From an uncultured Collinsella sp. (GTDB taxonomy: Bacteria; Actinomycetota; Coriobacteriia; Coriobacteriales; Coriobacteriaceae), in NCBI GenBank assembly GCA_958435545.1, contig CAUBGU010000007.1, positions 1-36,846 on the forward strand: a stretch of 36,846 nt of DNA. Direction: 5' to 3'. Shown piece by piece: positions 1 through 7,061 of the stretch (positions are counted from its first letter, which is position 1; each line of letters starts with the position of its first letter). The translations under genes and the position numbers were made by a program. The notes beneath the pieces were generated by a model. The model saw only the letters and a program-made list of their open reading frames with translations. It had not been told where the DNA came from and searched no databases.

Positions 1-1617
1 CCGCTTTCCCGGATCGAGGCCGTTCAGCGGTTCATCGAGGATGAGGTACGGGCAATCGGTCGCTATCGCCATGGCAAGCTTTACCTGCTGCTTCATTCCC
101 GTCGAGAGTTTACGGGTCGGCTTGTCGAGATATGGGGAGATTCCGAGGGAGTTGCAGAGCGAGTCGACGTCGGTGGCTGGTTTCCACTCCTCCCTAACGA
201 AGGCAAGGTGCTCGAGGGCCGATAGCGTGGGGTAAAGATCCGCGCTGCCCGAAGAGCTCAGATAGACAAGTTCCGCAAATTCGGCTGATTGACGTTGGCA
301 GATTCCGTCTGCCGTCAGGCTTCCCGATCGGATACGGGTGGGAAATTGGCCCGACAGCGCTTCAAGAAGGGTGGTTTTCCCCGAGCCGTTGGGAGCAACG
401 AGGCCCGCCGCCGTTCCCGGGCTCAGGAAAAGCGACCCGATTGAAAGTATCGTCGTGCTTCCGTATCCCACGCTCACGTCCAGGAGCTCAAGCCCATGGT
501 GCTTTTTAGCGGGTCCAGCCTGTTTGGGCGAACGTGCCGCAACGGCGCCGACCGCGAAAAGGACCGCGACGTATACCAGGGCCACGGCAAGCATCGATGC
601 GCCGCCCGAACCGGAGCCAATGAATTCTGTCGGGAAGCATCCTACGTAACCCGTTGCCTCGATAGGCGAGAACACGGCCAGCGGCAGGAGCTCGAGCGCG
701 GCATTATGCCCCAGTGCCGAATCGGACAATAACGGGAATGCCGGGGCCGCGACAAGCAACGCGGAGGCAAGGGGGCCCGCGAAGACGCGCCTCGTTGCGG
801 TCGATAGGACGGCGGAGCAAACGGATATCAAGGTTCCACCCGCGAGCAGCGCGAGAAGTATGGTCGTGAAGACGTTTCCCGCGGTCGTGGTGGCAAGCGC
901 GCCGTTATGGAAGAGGGCGATCGGGTACCCGATCTGCCCGAAGCCGTTTAGGGCCAAGGCGTAAATGCCCCCGGGCGCAAGGCCGGCGAGGAGCATCGCG
1001 GTCCCCGCGACGATTATCGAAAACACGATCTGGATAAGGCGCCGGAATTTGGGTGCGGGCGCCTTTGCCGCCAGGGTCCCGGGCCTTGTGGCGCCGAGCA
1101 GGAGTATCGACGAGAGAAGGAAGGGGATGAAGGGAAGGAAAGACGGCGCCGCGGCAATGGCGTAAGGCAGGAAGGAAAGGAATGGCAGGTCGTTTGCGGA
1201 GGCCGGGATATCCGTGATGCCGGAGCTGCTCAGGGCGCGGCAATATGCGAGCTCCGCGTCATTGGTCTCTCGGTCTCCCACGATGGACCCGGATTGGAAG
1301 CCCTCGTCCATGAGCGCGTAGTAGCTCTCGGCAGAATCGAGAAAGGCGGCGTCGGTTTGAGCGGCGAGGGCGGCGTTCGCGTATCTTGCAAGCTCCGCGT
1401 CGACTTGCTGCTCTGGCGATAGGTCTGTGCCGCTGGCCTGGGGCGCGCGCGTATTGAATGCGTCGACAAAGCCCTGCATGCCCTGCTTCATAAAGAAGGG
1501 CCCGTAGATGGGTGAATTGAACGCAATGGGGACGGAAAAGGCTGCAGCGAGAACGAGCGTACAAATCCATGCGGCCTTGTCTCTTAGGATCAGTTTGAGA
1601 AGAAGTCGACAGTACAT
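1..1617 (-). CDS. ABC transporter, fused permease-ATPase, C-terminus cut by window edge
   Basis: The reading frame is open from an ATG at 1617 to base 1 (539 codons, no stop), so the gene continues outside the window. The N-terminal half has a hydrophobic segment near residues 17-35, a soluble loop of about 110 residues, then several membrane segments (roughly 145-370). The C-terminal half is an ABC nucleotide-binding domain with a Walker A loop (APNGSGKTT), signature (LSTGMKQQ), Walker B (YLILDEP) and D-loop (NGLDPG). Two departures are visible: the first Walker A residue is Ala instead of Gly, and there is no Gln where the Q-loop is expected (YLSSSGSADLYP). An SD (AGGTG) sits 7 nt before the ATG. 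The single-chain permease-ATPase layout resembles peptide or bacteriocin export and self-protection transporters; substrate and direction are unknown. Two small ORFs lie just upstream on the same strand. Confidence 0.85.
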   Translation of the reverse strand, partial: MYCRLLLKLILRDKAAWICTLVLAAAFSVPIAFNSPIYGPFFMKQGMQGFVDAFNTRAPQASGTDLSPEQQVDAELARYANAALAAQTDAAFLDSAESYYALMDEGFQSGSIVGDRETNDAELAYCRALSSSGITDIPASANDLPFLSFLPYAIAAAPSFLPFIPFLLSSILLLGATRPGTLAAKAPAPKFRRLIQIVFSIIVAGTAMLLAGLAPGGIYALALNGFGQIGYPIALFHNGALATTTAGNVFTTILLALLAGGTLISVCSAVLSTATRRVFAGPLASALLVAAPAFPLLSDSALGHNAALELLPLAVFSPIEATGYVGCFPTEFIGSGSGGASMLAVALVYVAVLFAVGAVAARSPKQAGPAKKHHGLELLDVSVGYGSTTILSIGSLFLSPGTAAGLVAPNGSGKTTLLEALSGQFPTRIRSGSLTADGICQRQSAEFAELVYLSSSGSADLYPTLSALEHLAFVREEWKPATDVDSLCNSLGISPYLDKPTRKLSTGMKQQVKLAMAIATDCPYLILDEPLNGLDPGKR

Positions 1618-1757
1618 TTGGAAGCACCTACGTTCCTCAAAGAATCGTTAGATTAAAAGTAACAGACCGGATGAAGATACGTGCGACGGGGGCGAGGCGA
1701 ATGGCTGAGCGGTATCGATATGCGGGTTCAACGGTATTATATTGACTACATAGATTA

Positions 1758-1958
1758 TTAACTTGCTTGACTTGTAAACCTAGTCGTCCTGTCATCATAT
1801 TCAACTTCGAAAAAAGGGGAATGAGGGCATCCCGATGCATCGAGTATTACTGGAACCCCGGCGATACGCTGAATGATTTGTGACGAATAGTCATGTCCAT
1901 CAAGAAGGCTCGACGCTTCGGGCAGCTCGTCAATCGATATATCAATTCTTGGAGACAT
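1758..1958 (-). CDS. Hypothetical 66-residue protein upstream of the ABC gene
   Basis: A short frame starting at an ATG with a good SD (TAGGA, about 4-5 nt upstream), ending 140 nt before the ABC transporter start on the same strand. The product is soluble-looking and acidic in its N-terminal part (MSPRIDISIDELPEASSLL), with one Cys in a CPHSPFF segment near residue 44. No signal peptide or membrane segment is visible. Its start overlaps the end of a hydrophobic 29-codon frame, which would suit translational coupling. I do not recognise the family. Position and SD argue for a real gene; size and lack of homology knowledge keep confidence moderate. Confidence 0.5.
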   Translation of the reverse strand: MSPRIDISIDELPEASSLLDGHDYSSQIIQRIAGVPVILDASGCPHSPFFEVEYDDRTTRFTSQAS

Positions 1959-2031
1959 GTATTCCTACCATTTTTAAAGAAACAACGGCGGTAATCGCTA
2001 TCGCGATTGCGCCAATAATACCGAGCGCCAT
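1942..2031 (-). CDS. Possible 29-residue hydrophobic peptide
   Basis: ATG at 2031, TGA at 1942-1944. The peptide starts MALGIIGAIAIAITAVV and ends with the basic tail SLKMVGIHVSKN, so it is one membrane-spanning segment with a positive C-terminus. It overlaps the next frame by 17 nt. There is no clear SD; a TATAAAT sequence lies immediately upstream, so translation could be leaderless or the frame fortuitous. In a cluster with a transporter and an SdpI-like protein a small membrane-active peptide is an attractive idea, but this is inference only. Confidence 0.3.
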   Translation of the reverse strand: MALGIIGAIAIAITAVVSLKMVGIHVSKN

Positions 2032-2063
2032 CTATTTATACTTGATTTAAGACGGAGTGGAAT

Positions 2064-2717
2064 GTGAGCGCACAAGGGGATGCGGAATCGATGAGAGTCT
2101 CAAAAAAAATTACTGCAGTGTTATCATCTTCCATCCTATCTATTCTTCCATTTCTGATTCTATGGGCGGCTTGGTCAGCCCTCCCTGATACAATTCCCGC
2201 TCATTGGAGTGGGGGTGTGGTTGATCGATGGGGTAATAAGCTTGAATTGCTGGTTGTTCCGCTGTTTTCTCTGATTGGTTCTATTGCAATTTCTGTGTAC
2301 CTTATTGTTTCCACGCGGCGAAGAGAGTTCGCGGATTTCTCTGTTCGAATGCGACGGGACTTTGTTGCGTGCTATATTTCTAGTCTTCTTTTATCGACAA
2401 CCTGCTCAGTGATAATTGCCGTTTGGGTTCAGTTGATTCTTACGCAAAACACTGCGGTTGATGGGGGGCTTGGACTATCGATCCTGTATTCCCTTCCCGG
2501 GCTATATGTGATCTTGTGCGCTTTGCCGCCTTTTTATGCGAGCGGCGAGAGCAAAAAGGCAGAGCGCCTGATAACAGTTCTTATTGGCGGCGCGGAGATT
2601 GTTCTTTGTGGAATAGTGCTTGAAGGTTCGGCTGCCTCTTATGCGATGATTGGACTGATGATTCTGTTCTGTGCGTTTGAGATTGTGTCACAGGTAAGGG
2701 ATAGCCGGTCCTTATGA
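2064..2717 (+). CDS. DUF1648 (SdpI-like) integral membrane protein
   Basis: A 217-residue membrane protein. The DUF1648 signature is plain near residues 40-60: LPDTIPAHWSGGVVDRWGNK, the conserved stretch of SdpI/YhfL-type proteins. About five to six hydrophobic segments follow (roughly 18-37, 62-83, 103-125, 137-155, 168-185, 190-207). SdpI of Bacillus subtilis gives immunity to the SDP toxin, but DUF1648 members are diverse and the full SdpI C-terminal domain is not evident. The start is taken as GTG 2064 because GGAG lies 6 nt upstream; ATG 2091 is the alternative. It is divergent from the ABC/microprotein genes with only about 30 nt between the outer starts, so regulation may be shared. 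An immunity role is an inference. Confidence 0.75.
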   Translation: MSAQGDAESMRVSKKITAVLSSSILSILPFLILWAAWSALPDTIPAHWSGGVVDRWGNKLELLVVPLFSLIGSIAISVYLIVSTRRREFADFSVRMRRDFVACYISSLLLSTTCSVIIAVWVQLILTQNTAVDGGLGLSILYSLPGLYVILCALPPFYASGESKKAERLITVLIGGAEIVLCGIVLEGSAASYAMIGLMILFCAFEIVSQVRDSRSL

Positions 2718-3217
2718 GTTGAATTACGCGCGTGCGGATATAAAGGTTGGCATGTTAAGCTGGTCGTTTTCTCGTTCTGGGACATTTGCAGTAGGATGAG
2801 TGGGACTAGGCGCGCTGCGGTGTGATGGTGACGGTTGAGACTTGTATCGCTGCAAATCCGCTGATGCACATTTTGCTATTGGGCTTGAAGGTGGGACCGA
2901 CAGGCCTTTGTTTGGGATGTTCTGGTCGTCCAACGCGTGTTGCACGGCTTTATATTGTTACGCTCGTTCGGCGCTTCGTTGGAGCATTTCCGGGTTTGTC
3001 GGCATCATAACTTGGACAAGTGACACGCTTGCCGGGACGGTTGTAACGCCGCGCCGGTTCCGTGTGCTCCTTCGTTGTTGGCCTGTCCAGCCGGGGGCGG
3101 ATTCGGCCTCATGTTGTGGCGCACGGCCTTCAGGGGCTTCCCCTGGCGAGTTATGTTCGTCCGTATGGGTAAGGGTCGGGTTGAGCTGACAATCCCGTGT
3201 CGGAAGGGGCTTGGACC
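2718..3217. other. 500-bp stretch without a supportable gene
   Basis: Open frames exist on both strands (for example 2842-3189 plus), but none has a ribosome binding site and their Cys/Trp/Arg-rich translations look like frame noise. A small hairpin CAGGGG-CTT-CCCCTG lies at 3131-3145 without a T-run. I see no promoter, repeat or RNA gene that can be supported. The stretch may be a decayed gene or untranslated sequence. Confidence 0.5.
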
Positions 3218-3706
3218 ATGCGCGCGATGAGAGAGATTGAGTGGCTGGACGGCCGTGTGACGAAGGTGCCGGAGCTCGCCCTGGGCGATGCGTTCGGCGA
3301 GAGCGTCCAGGCGGAGCTCGATTTCGGGTTCGACGATGTGTTGGAGGGCCTTTGGGTCGAGGTGCGCCATCATGAGCCGGATGAGGACTCGGACGGCGAC
3401 CCGCGCGGGAGGGGCTGCGCACTGTATGCGGACTGCCGGTACAGCCTGGTCGAACCGTCGGACCTCGACCGTGTCTTCTGCATCCTTTACGAGGGACAGC
3501 CGAGGGTCTGCCGCGTCGCGGGGGAGCTCGTGAACCTTTCGCGGGCCTGCGCGTTGCCCTGCCTCATGCTCGGATCTCCCTACCCGCCAGGCGCCCTCGA
3601 GGCCCTGGCCGCGTGCGCTCGATACCTCTGCGGTCCGGCTTTCACATCCGACCTCGCCGCCCGCGCCCGCGGCGCGGGGGAGCTAGGGCCCCCGTGTCGG
3701 CGGTGA
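3218..3706 (+). CDS. Hypothetical acidic protein, 162 residues
   Basis: Start ATG 3218 chosen because GGAAGGGG lies 8 nt upstream; GTG 3197 lies ahead of that SD and ATG 3227 behind it. The product begins MRAMREIEWLDGRVTKVPEL, is strongly acidic in the middle (HHEPDEDSDGD near residue 55), and has several cysteines in the second half. The last about 20 residues become Ala/Arg/Gly rich. No membrane segment, signal peptide or catalytic motif is recognised. It is isolated, with about 500 bp of gene-free DNA upstream and about 325 bp downstream. The GC-biased third positions and the SD argue that it is translated. Function unknown. Confidence 0.55.
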   Translation: MRAMREIEWLDGRVTKVPELALGDAFGESVQAELDFGFDDVLEGLWVEVRHHEPDEDSDGDPRGRGCALYADCRYSLVEPSDLDRVFCILYEGQPRVCRVAGELVNLSRACALPCLMLGSPYPPGALEALAACARYLCGPAFTSDLAARARGAGELGPPCRR

Positions 3707-4030
3707 ACGCGGCCGCTGCGTGGGAATTCGGGATGGGGGCGGGTTCCGAAACGCCTGCGGAGGGGAGAACCCCGTTGGGCGGGGACATTCGTGATGCTTG
3801 ATATCGCATCGCAGTATGGAAGCACGGATCATCTTCGCGATGGTCCGACCGGTTGATGGGCTAGGACGCGCATTCAGCAGGGAAGGGGATGGCTTTTAAT
3901 GCCGCTTTTGGCTTATGCGTGCCGCGCTCCGCGTATGGCCATCCTGCGGTGCTAAAGCATTCTTGAAGTCTGCTAAGTGAATTCGTTTTAATCGCGCACG
4001 TGACCGTTTGCCCATGTCGCATAACAGGAT
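3707..4030. other. Gene-free stretch
   Basis: No frame with a start, SD and plausible composition is visible on either strand. A 20-codon frame at 3793-3855 (MLDIASQYGS...) has only a distant GGGG upstream and is not called. The left half is GC-rich like the preceding gene, the right half less so. Confidence 0.45.
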
Positions 4031-4102
4031 TCAGTGTTGATTGCCCGTGTGATGACAGTGCGAGTTTCGGGGGGTGTGGCGTGCCTCTTCAAGGGTTCTC
4101 AT
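4031..4102 (-). pseudogene. Possible remnant of the nucleotidyltransferase's downstream partner
   Basis: Thirteen bases after the stop of the MNT gene there is a strong SD (GGAGAGG) 6-7 nt before an ATG at 4102. The frame opens MRTLEEARH and stops after 23 codons in a His-rich tail that looks non-native. MNT-type antitoxins usually have a HEPN toxin gene directly beside them, so this may be the preserved translation start of a deleted partner. It could equally be a short leader peptide; no HEPN motif is present. Confidence 0.3.
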
Positions 4103-4115
4103 GGCCTACCTCTCC

Positions 4116-4454
4116 TTAATCCCTCCTGCAGATGAGACGTCCCTCTCTTTTCAGGTTCTCGATGAAACTGCTCGTGGCCCCACGGAGTGTCGTCAGCATG
4201 TCCACGTCCCGCCCGAGCTCCTCGGCCAGGGTGAGGCCGATTCCGATAATCTCGAAGGCGTCCTTGCCGTCGACCTGGAGAAGCAGGTCGACGTCGGATG
4301 AGTCCTTCTGCTCGCCGCGGACGAACGAGCCGAACATGCCGGCTTGTCTCACCGATGGGTGGGAGCCGAGTACCCGGCGGATAATCTCCTTGGCTTCGGC
4401 GTAGTCCTGGACGGGATCTGCCGGATTATCGCAATCCTCGACGAGATATTTCAA
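4116..4454 (-). CDS. MNT-type nucleotidyltransferase (MntA-like antitoxin)
   Basis: 112 residues with the minimal nucleotidyltransferase signature GSFVRGEQ ... SSDVDLLLQ: the GS pair at 42-43 and the metal-binding Asp pair at 54 and 56. A third acidic residue of the family is likely D84 in GRDVDML. Proteins of this size and type are MntA antitoxins that AMPylate HEPN toxins, though lone members exist. The start is TTG 4454, preceded by AAGGTG at 6-7 nt; no better in-frame start exists. A 69-codon gene lies 56 nt upstream on the same strand, probably the same transcript. No HEPN gene follows, only a strong SD and a 23-codon frame, so the pair may be broken. Confidence 0.8.
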   Translation of the reverse strand: MKYLVEDCDNPADPVQDYAEAKEIIRRVLGSHPSVRQAGMFGSFVRGEQKDSSDVDLLLQVDGKDAFEIIGIGLTLAEELGRDVDMLTTLRGATSSFIENLKREGRLICRRD

Positions 4455-4510
4455 AGCGGCACCTTCTTAAACGGTGAACGTGACAGCAGCCTTCCCTGAA
4501 TTCTATAAAA

Positions 4511-4720
4511 TCACGGCCTGACGTGGGCGGCGAATTGGCGGAGTTCCTCGTCGTCCAGATCGTCGAAGTACGACAACTCTGCCAACACGGCCCTCTGCTC
4601 CATCAGGTACCTGCCGCTCGAAGACTTGCGAATCGTCTGCAAGATGACCTCGGGGGCGAGGGCTGGAAAATCCACGCCCTCGGGAGCGGCCGAAGAGATG
4701 GATTCACCTGCCCCTCCCAT
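4511..4720 (-). CDS. Hypothetical 69-residue protein upstream of the MNT gene
   Basis: ATG 4720 has GAGG about 9 nt upstream; an in-frame ATG at 4735 is the other option and is directly preceded by a stop. The product is acidic in its C-terminus (SYFDDLDDEELRQFAAHVRP), with a predicted helical middle (LAPEVILQTIRKSSSGRYLMEQRAVLAEL). No known domain is recognised. Same-strand placement 56 nt before the MNT gene suggests a two-gene operon, possibly another part of a toxin-antitoxin unit. A 20-bp perfect palindrome 87 bp upstream could be its operator. Confidence 0.5.
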   Translation of the reverse strand: MGGAGESISSAAPEGVDFPALAPEVILQTIRKSSSGRYLMEQRAVLAELSYFDDLDDEELRQFAAHVRP

Positions 4721-4806
4721 GTATTGGGACCTCATTCAGGGCATCGGCTGCATCCGGCCTTTCGCATTCGCCCGGCCGACGGGCTTCCCGTCTATGGCAA
4801 GACGAT

Positions 4807-4826
4807 TGCACTTATATATAAGTGCA
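4807..4826. promoter_or_regulatory. Perfect 20-bp palindrome, possible operator
   Basis: Half-site TGCACTTATA followed immediately by its exact complement TATAAGTGCA. The centre is TATATA-like, so a -10 element could lie inside. It is 87 bp upstream of the 69-codon gene/MNT operon and 27 bp from the octamer array. Binding by a dimeric regulator is an inference. Confidence 0.5.
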
Positions 4827-4852
4827 TTCCCGGATTGGGAATTTGTTTCAGC

Positions 4853-4924
4853 CTACGCCGCTACGCAGCTACATCCGCAGCGCACTACACCGCTACACGG
4901 CTACACGCCTACGGGGCTACACGC
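4853..4924. repeat. Nine tandem octamers, consensus CTACACSG
   Basis: CTAC recurs at 4853, 4861, 4869, 4885, 4893, 4901, 4909 and 4917, a strict 8-bp period; the unit at 4877 is degenerate (GCAGCGCA). Individual units include CTACGCCG, CTACGCAG, CTACACCG, CTACACGG and CTACACGC. The array lies between two minus-strand genes and does not fall in a supported reading frame. Confidence 0.75.
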
Positions 4925-5133
4925 CGCGCCCAACCGAACGGCGGGAGGGCCGCCCATGGGCGCCCTCGGGCCATGCTCCAATTTTTGAGAGAGGTGCCGT
5001 CGGGGCCTCCCGAAAGCCGTCTGCATCTGCAGGCCTTTATTCGAAATCGGGCGGCGCGGCTGAAAATCCCCGGCCTGAACCGCGAGGCCTCACCTGCATT
5101 CCCGCTGACTCTTTGCGTAAACATAAATAGAAG

Positions 5134-5167
5134 GGCACGGGCGTCCGCGTTCGCGGAAACCCGTGCC
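5134..5167 (-). terminator. Hairpin downstream of integrase
   Basis: Outer arms GGCACGGG and CCCGTGCC pair perfectly, with an inner TCCG/CGGA helix. It lies 100 bp beyond the integrase stop in its direction of transcription and is followed by a modest T-rich run (CTTCTATTTATG). Confidence 0.55.
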
Positions 5168-5266
5168 GCATTTGCGTCAACGAGAGGACCGGGTAGAATC
5201 TATCTAAACGCTATTCCACATTCCCGTACTTGCACTACGGATTTGGGAAAGCGCATGTCTCAGCCT

Positions 5267-6757
5267 CTACTCGACCACGGTCGCCTCGGTCGGGATGGCC
5301 CCCAGCACTGCCGCGTACTCGGTGGGGTAGAGGCGGCTTATCGTCTGGACGTCGCGGATGAGGACGTTGCGGTCGTCGGGCTCGGTGATGCCGTAGCCGA
5401 AGGCCTCGAGCGTCTCGATCGCCTCGCGGATCTTCTGCTGGAACATGGGGCCGGGGTCCACCCTCAGGCCGAGGTAGCCGCGCCACAGGCTCGGCGACAC
5501 GCGCAGCATGTTCTGGATCTTGGACATCGGCTCGATGTCGGCGTAGACGTTGAGCGTGACCATGGCGTCCTTGTGGCCGAGAATTGACTGCAGCGCCTTG
5601 ATGTCGCCGCCGTGGCGGATCCACTGCGTCGCGAACGTGTGGCGCAGGCCGTGGAACGTGATCAGCTCGTCGTTGGTGCCCATGAGGCCGTTGGTCTCCG
5701 AGAACGTCTTGAACGCCCTGCGGATGTAGCTGGTGGTGGCGAAGGAGCCGTCCGGCCGCGACACGACGTAGCTGTCCGCGAGGTCGCGCGTGCCGAGGGT
5801 CGACGCCTCCCGGAGCCTCTGCGAATCGATCTCGTGAATCTCCTTCAGGAAGGGGAGCAGGCCCACCGGGTCGATGGGGATCGTCCTCAGGTCGTGGTTC
5901 TTGGTGTCCTTGATGAAGGAGCCCCTGTCCTTGACGTAGGCCACCGAGTGCCTGACCGTGATGAGCCCCGACTCGAAGTCGACGTCGCACCACCGCAGGC
6001 CGCAGACCTCGCCGATGCGCATCCCGGTGTGCAGGGCGAGCACGACCGCCCGCCTGAAGGTCGAGTCCGGCATCATCGAGGTCACGGAGTTGAGCTTCGG
6101 CACGAGGTCGGAGCGAAGCGCGTTCCTGGGCCTGGCGATGACCCTGGGCGCGAGGGCGCCGTCGAACGGGTTCCTCCCGATCGTGTCGTTGCTGCGCTTC
6201 AGCAGGACGGCGTAGAGCCGCTTGCCGAGCTTGAATGACTTGTTGAGCGTGTCGGGCGCCGTGCCCAGGGCAATCCTGCGCCTCGACCACGCGTTGACGT
6301 CGTCGGTCGTCACCTCGTTCACGGGGACCAGACCCAGCTCGTCGCGCTCGATGTGCAGGGCGCTGTAGTGGTAGTCGTCGCGGGTCGTCGGGGTGATCCT
6401 GTTCATCTCCAGGCAGAAGGCGATGAACTTCTCGAGCGCCTCGGAGAGCGGCAGCGCGGCGTAGTCGTCCCGCTTCTTGGCGGGAAGCCCGGTGCCGACA
6501 GCGGCCCTCGCCTCCTCCGCCTCGGCGAGCTCGAGCTCGATCTCCGACCTGAATTCCGAGAGGAAGCGCATCGCCGCCGCCTTTCCCCTCGTGCTCTGCT
6601 TCAGGCAGGGCACGCCGGTGTTCCTGGTCCTCTGGACCTTCTTCCCGGTCACCTCGTCGGCCACCGTCACGACGGCCTGCCATTTACCCTTGTTCTTCCT
6701 CACGCCGCCGGGTCCGCATACGCGTAAGGTTTTATTGCTGCATTTCTCGTTTTGCAT
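5267..6757 (-). CDS. int: Tyrosine recombinase (integrase) of an integrative element
   Basis: 496 residues, a typical length for tRNA-targeting integrases of ICEs and prophages. A basic N-terminal arm-binding region (about 10-75) is followed by a SAM-like core-binding domain (about 100-210) and the catalytic domain. Catalytic residues visible are Arg247 (HTGMRIGE), Lys286, His369 and Arg372 (HGLRHTFA), His395 (LGHK) and nucleophile Tyr405 (LNVYADI). The C-terminus extends about 90 residues beyond Tyr405, longer than usual. ATG 6757 has AGGAG 5 nt upstream. Its N-terminal end faces a tRNA-Pro fragment 250 bp away, the expected att side, so this enzyme most likely inserted the element. It appears intact. 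Confidence 0.95.
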   Translation of the reverse strand: MQNEKCSNKTLRVCGPGGVRKNKGKWQAVVTVADEVTGKKVQRTRNTGVPCLKQSTRGKAAAMRFLSEFRSEIELELAEAEEARAAVGTGLPAKKRDDYAALPLSEALEKFIAFCLEMNRITPTTRDDYHYSALHIERDELGLVPVNEVTTDDVNAWSRRRIALGTAPDTLNKSFKLGKRLYAVLLKRSNDTIGRNPFDGALAPRVIARPRNALRSDLVPKLNSVTSMMPDSTFRRAVVLALHTGMRIGEVCGLRWCDVDFESGLITVRHSVAYVKDRGSFIKDTKNHDLRTIPIDPVGLLPFLKEIHEIDSQRLREASTLGTRDLADSYVVSRPDGSFATTSYIRRAFKTFSETNGLMGTNDELITFHGLRHTFATQWIRHGGDIKALQSILGHKDAMVTLNVYADIEPMSKIQNMLRVSPSLWRGYLGLRVDPGPMFQQKIREAIETLEAFGYGITEPDDRNVLIRDVQTISRLYPTEYAAVLGAIPTEATVVE

Positions 6758-6940
6758 GTCTGCTCCTAAATCCGCAGTTGATTAGAAACAGGCGGGCCCA
6801 CCTGCGGGAACCCGGAGAGGCGACGATTCGGGGCTCCTACCCCCGTTGATTAAATCATCGGCTGCACCGCGCTCCTCGAAGCCGATAATATGCTATCTGG
6901 ACAGACCGCGCTGAGCTGGTAAAATTTACAAATGCGGAAA

Positions 6941-6967
6941 TGCGCTACTTGCGCTATCTGCGCGTGT
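6941..6967. repeat. Three tandem 9-mers between int and attR
   Basis: TGCGCTACT, TGCGCTATC and TGCGCGTGT start at 6941, 6950 and 6959. Direct repeats this close to an attachment site are often arm-type sites for the integrase; that role is inferred from position only. Confidence 0.45.
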
Positions 6968-7007
6968 TTTAACAAAATTAGCACAGGTCAGGGTCATTCT
7001 GACCCCG

Positions 7008-7052
7008 CTGGGGGTCAAGGGGTCGCTGGTTCGAATCCAGTCGTCCCGACCA
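7008..7052 (+). other. attR: 3' fragment of tRNA-Pro(GGG)
   Basis: The 45 bases fold as tRNA positions 32-76. They give an anticodon loop CTGGGGG (anticodon GGG), the 3' anticodon strand TCAAG, a 5-nt variable loop GGGTC, T-stem GCTGG/CCAGT with loop TTCGAAT, acceptor strand CGTCCCG, discriminator A and CCA. No matching 5' half (CGGGACG, D-arm) lies upstream, so this is not a functional tRNA. The identity stops exactly at the anticodon loop, where many tyrosine integrases cross over. TGACCCC (7000-7006) and GGGGTCA (7011-7017) form an inverted repeat around that point, as expected of core-type sites. Confidence 0.85.
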
Positions 7053-7061
7053 GAGGTTTGC

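Larger units (their letters stand above)
4721..5266. other. Gene-free stretch with palindrome, octamer array and integrase terminator
   Basis: No supportable gene. It holds a 20-bp palindrome, nine tandem octamers and a strong hairpin behind the integrase, each listed separately. The remaining sequence (about 4925-5130) has open frames on both strands but no SD. Confidence 0.5.

Noticed and set aside
3131..3145. Hairpin CAGGGG-CTT-CCCCTG as a terminator
   Set aside because: Only 6 bp, no T-run on either side and no supported gene ending nearby.
2842..3189. Plus-strand frame of 115 codons
   Set aside because: No ribosome binding site, unusual Cys/Trp/Arg content and no recognisable domain; two other frames overlap it equally well.
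5235..6683. Second long minus-strand frame over the integrase
   Set aside because: It is the shifted frame of the same gene; its translation is Arg/Gly/Ala-rich without motifs, while the chosen frame has all catalytic residues.
6985..7052. A complete tRNA gene
   Set aside because: Only positions 32-76 are present. The expected acceptor strand CGGGACG and D-arm are missing upstream, so it is an attachment-site remnant.
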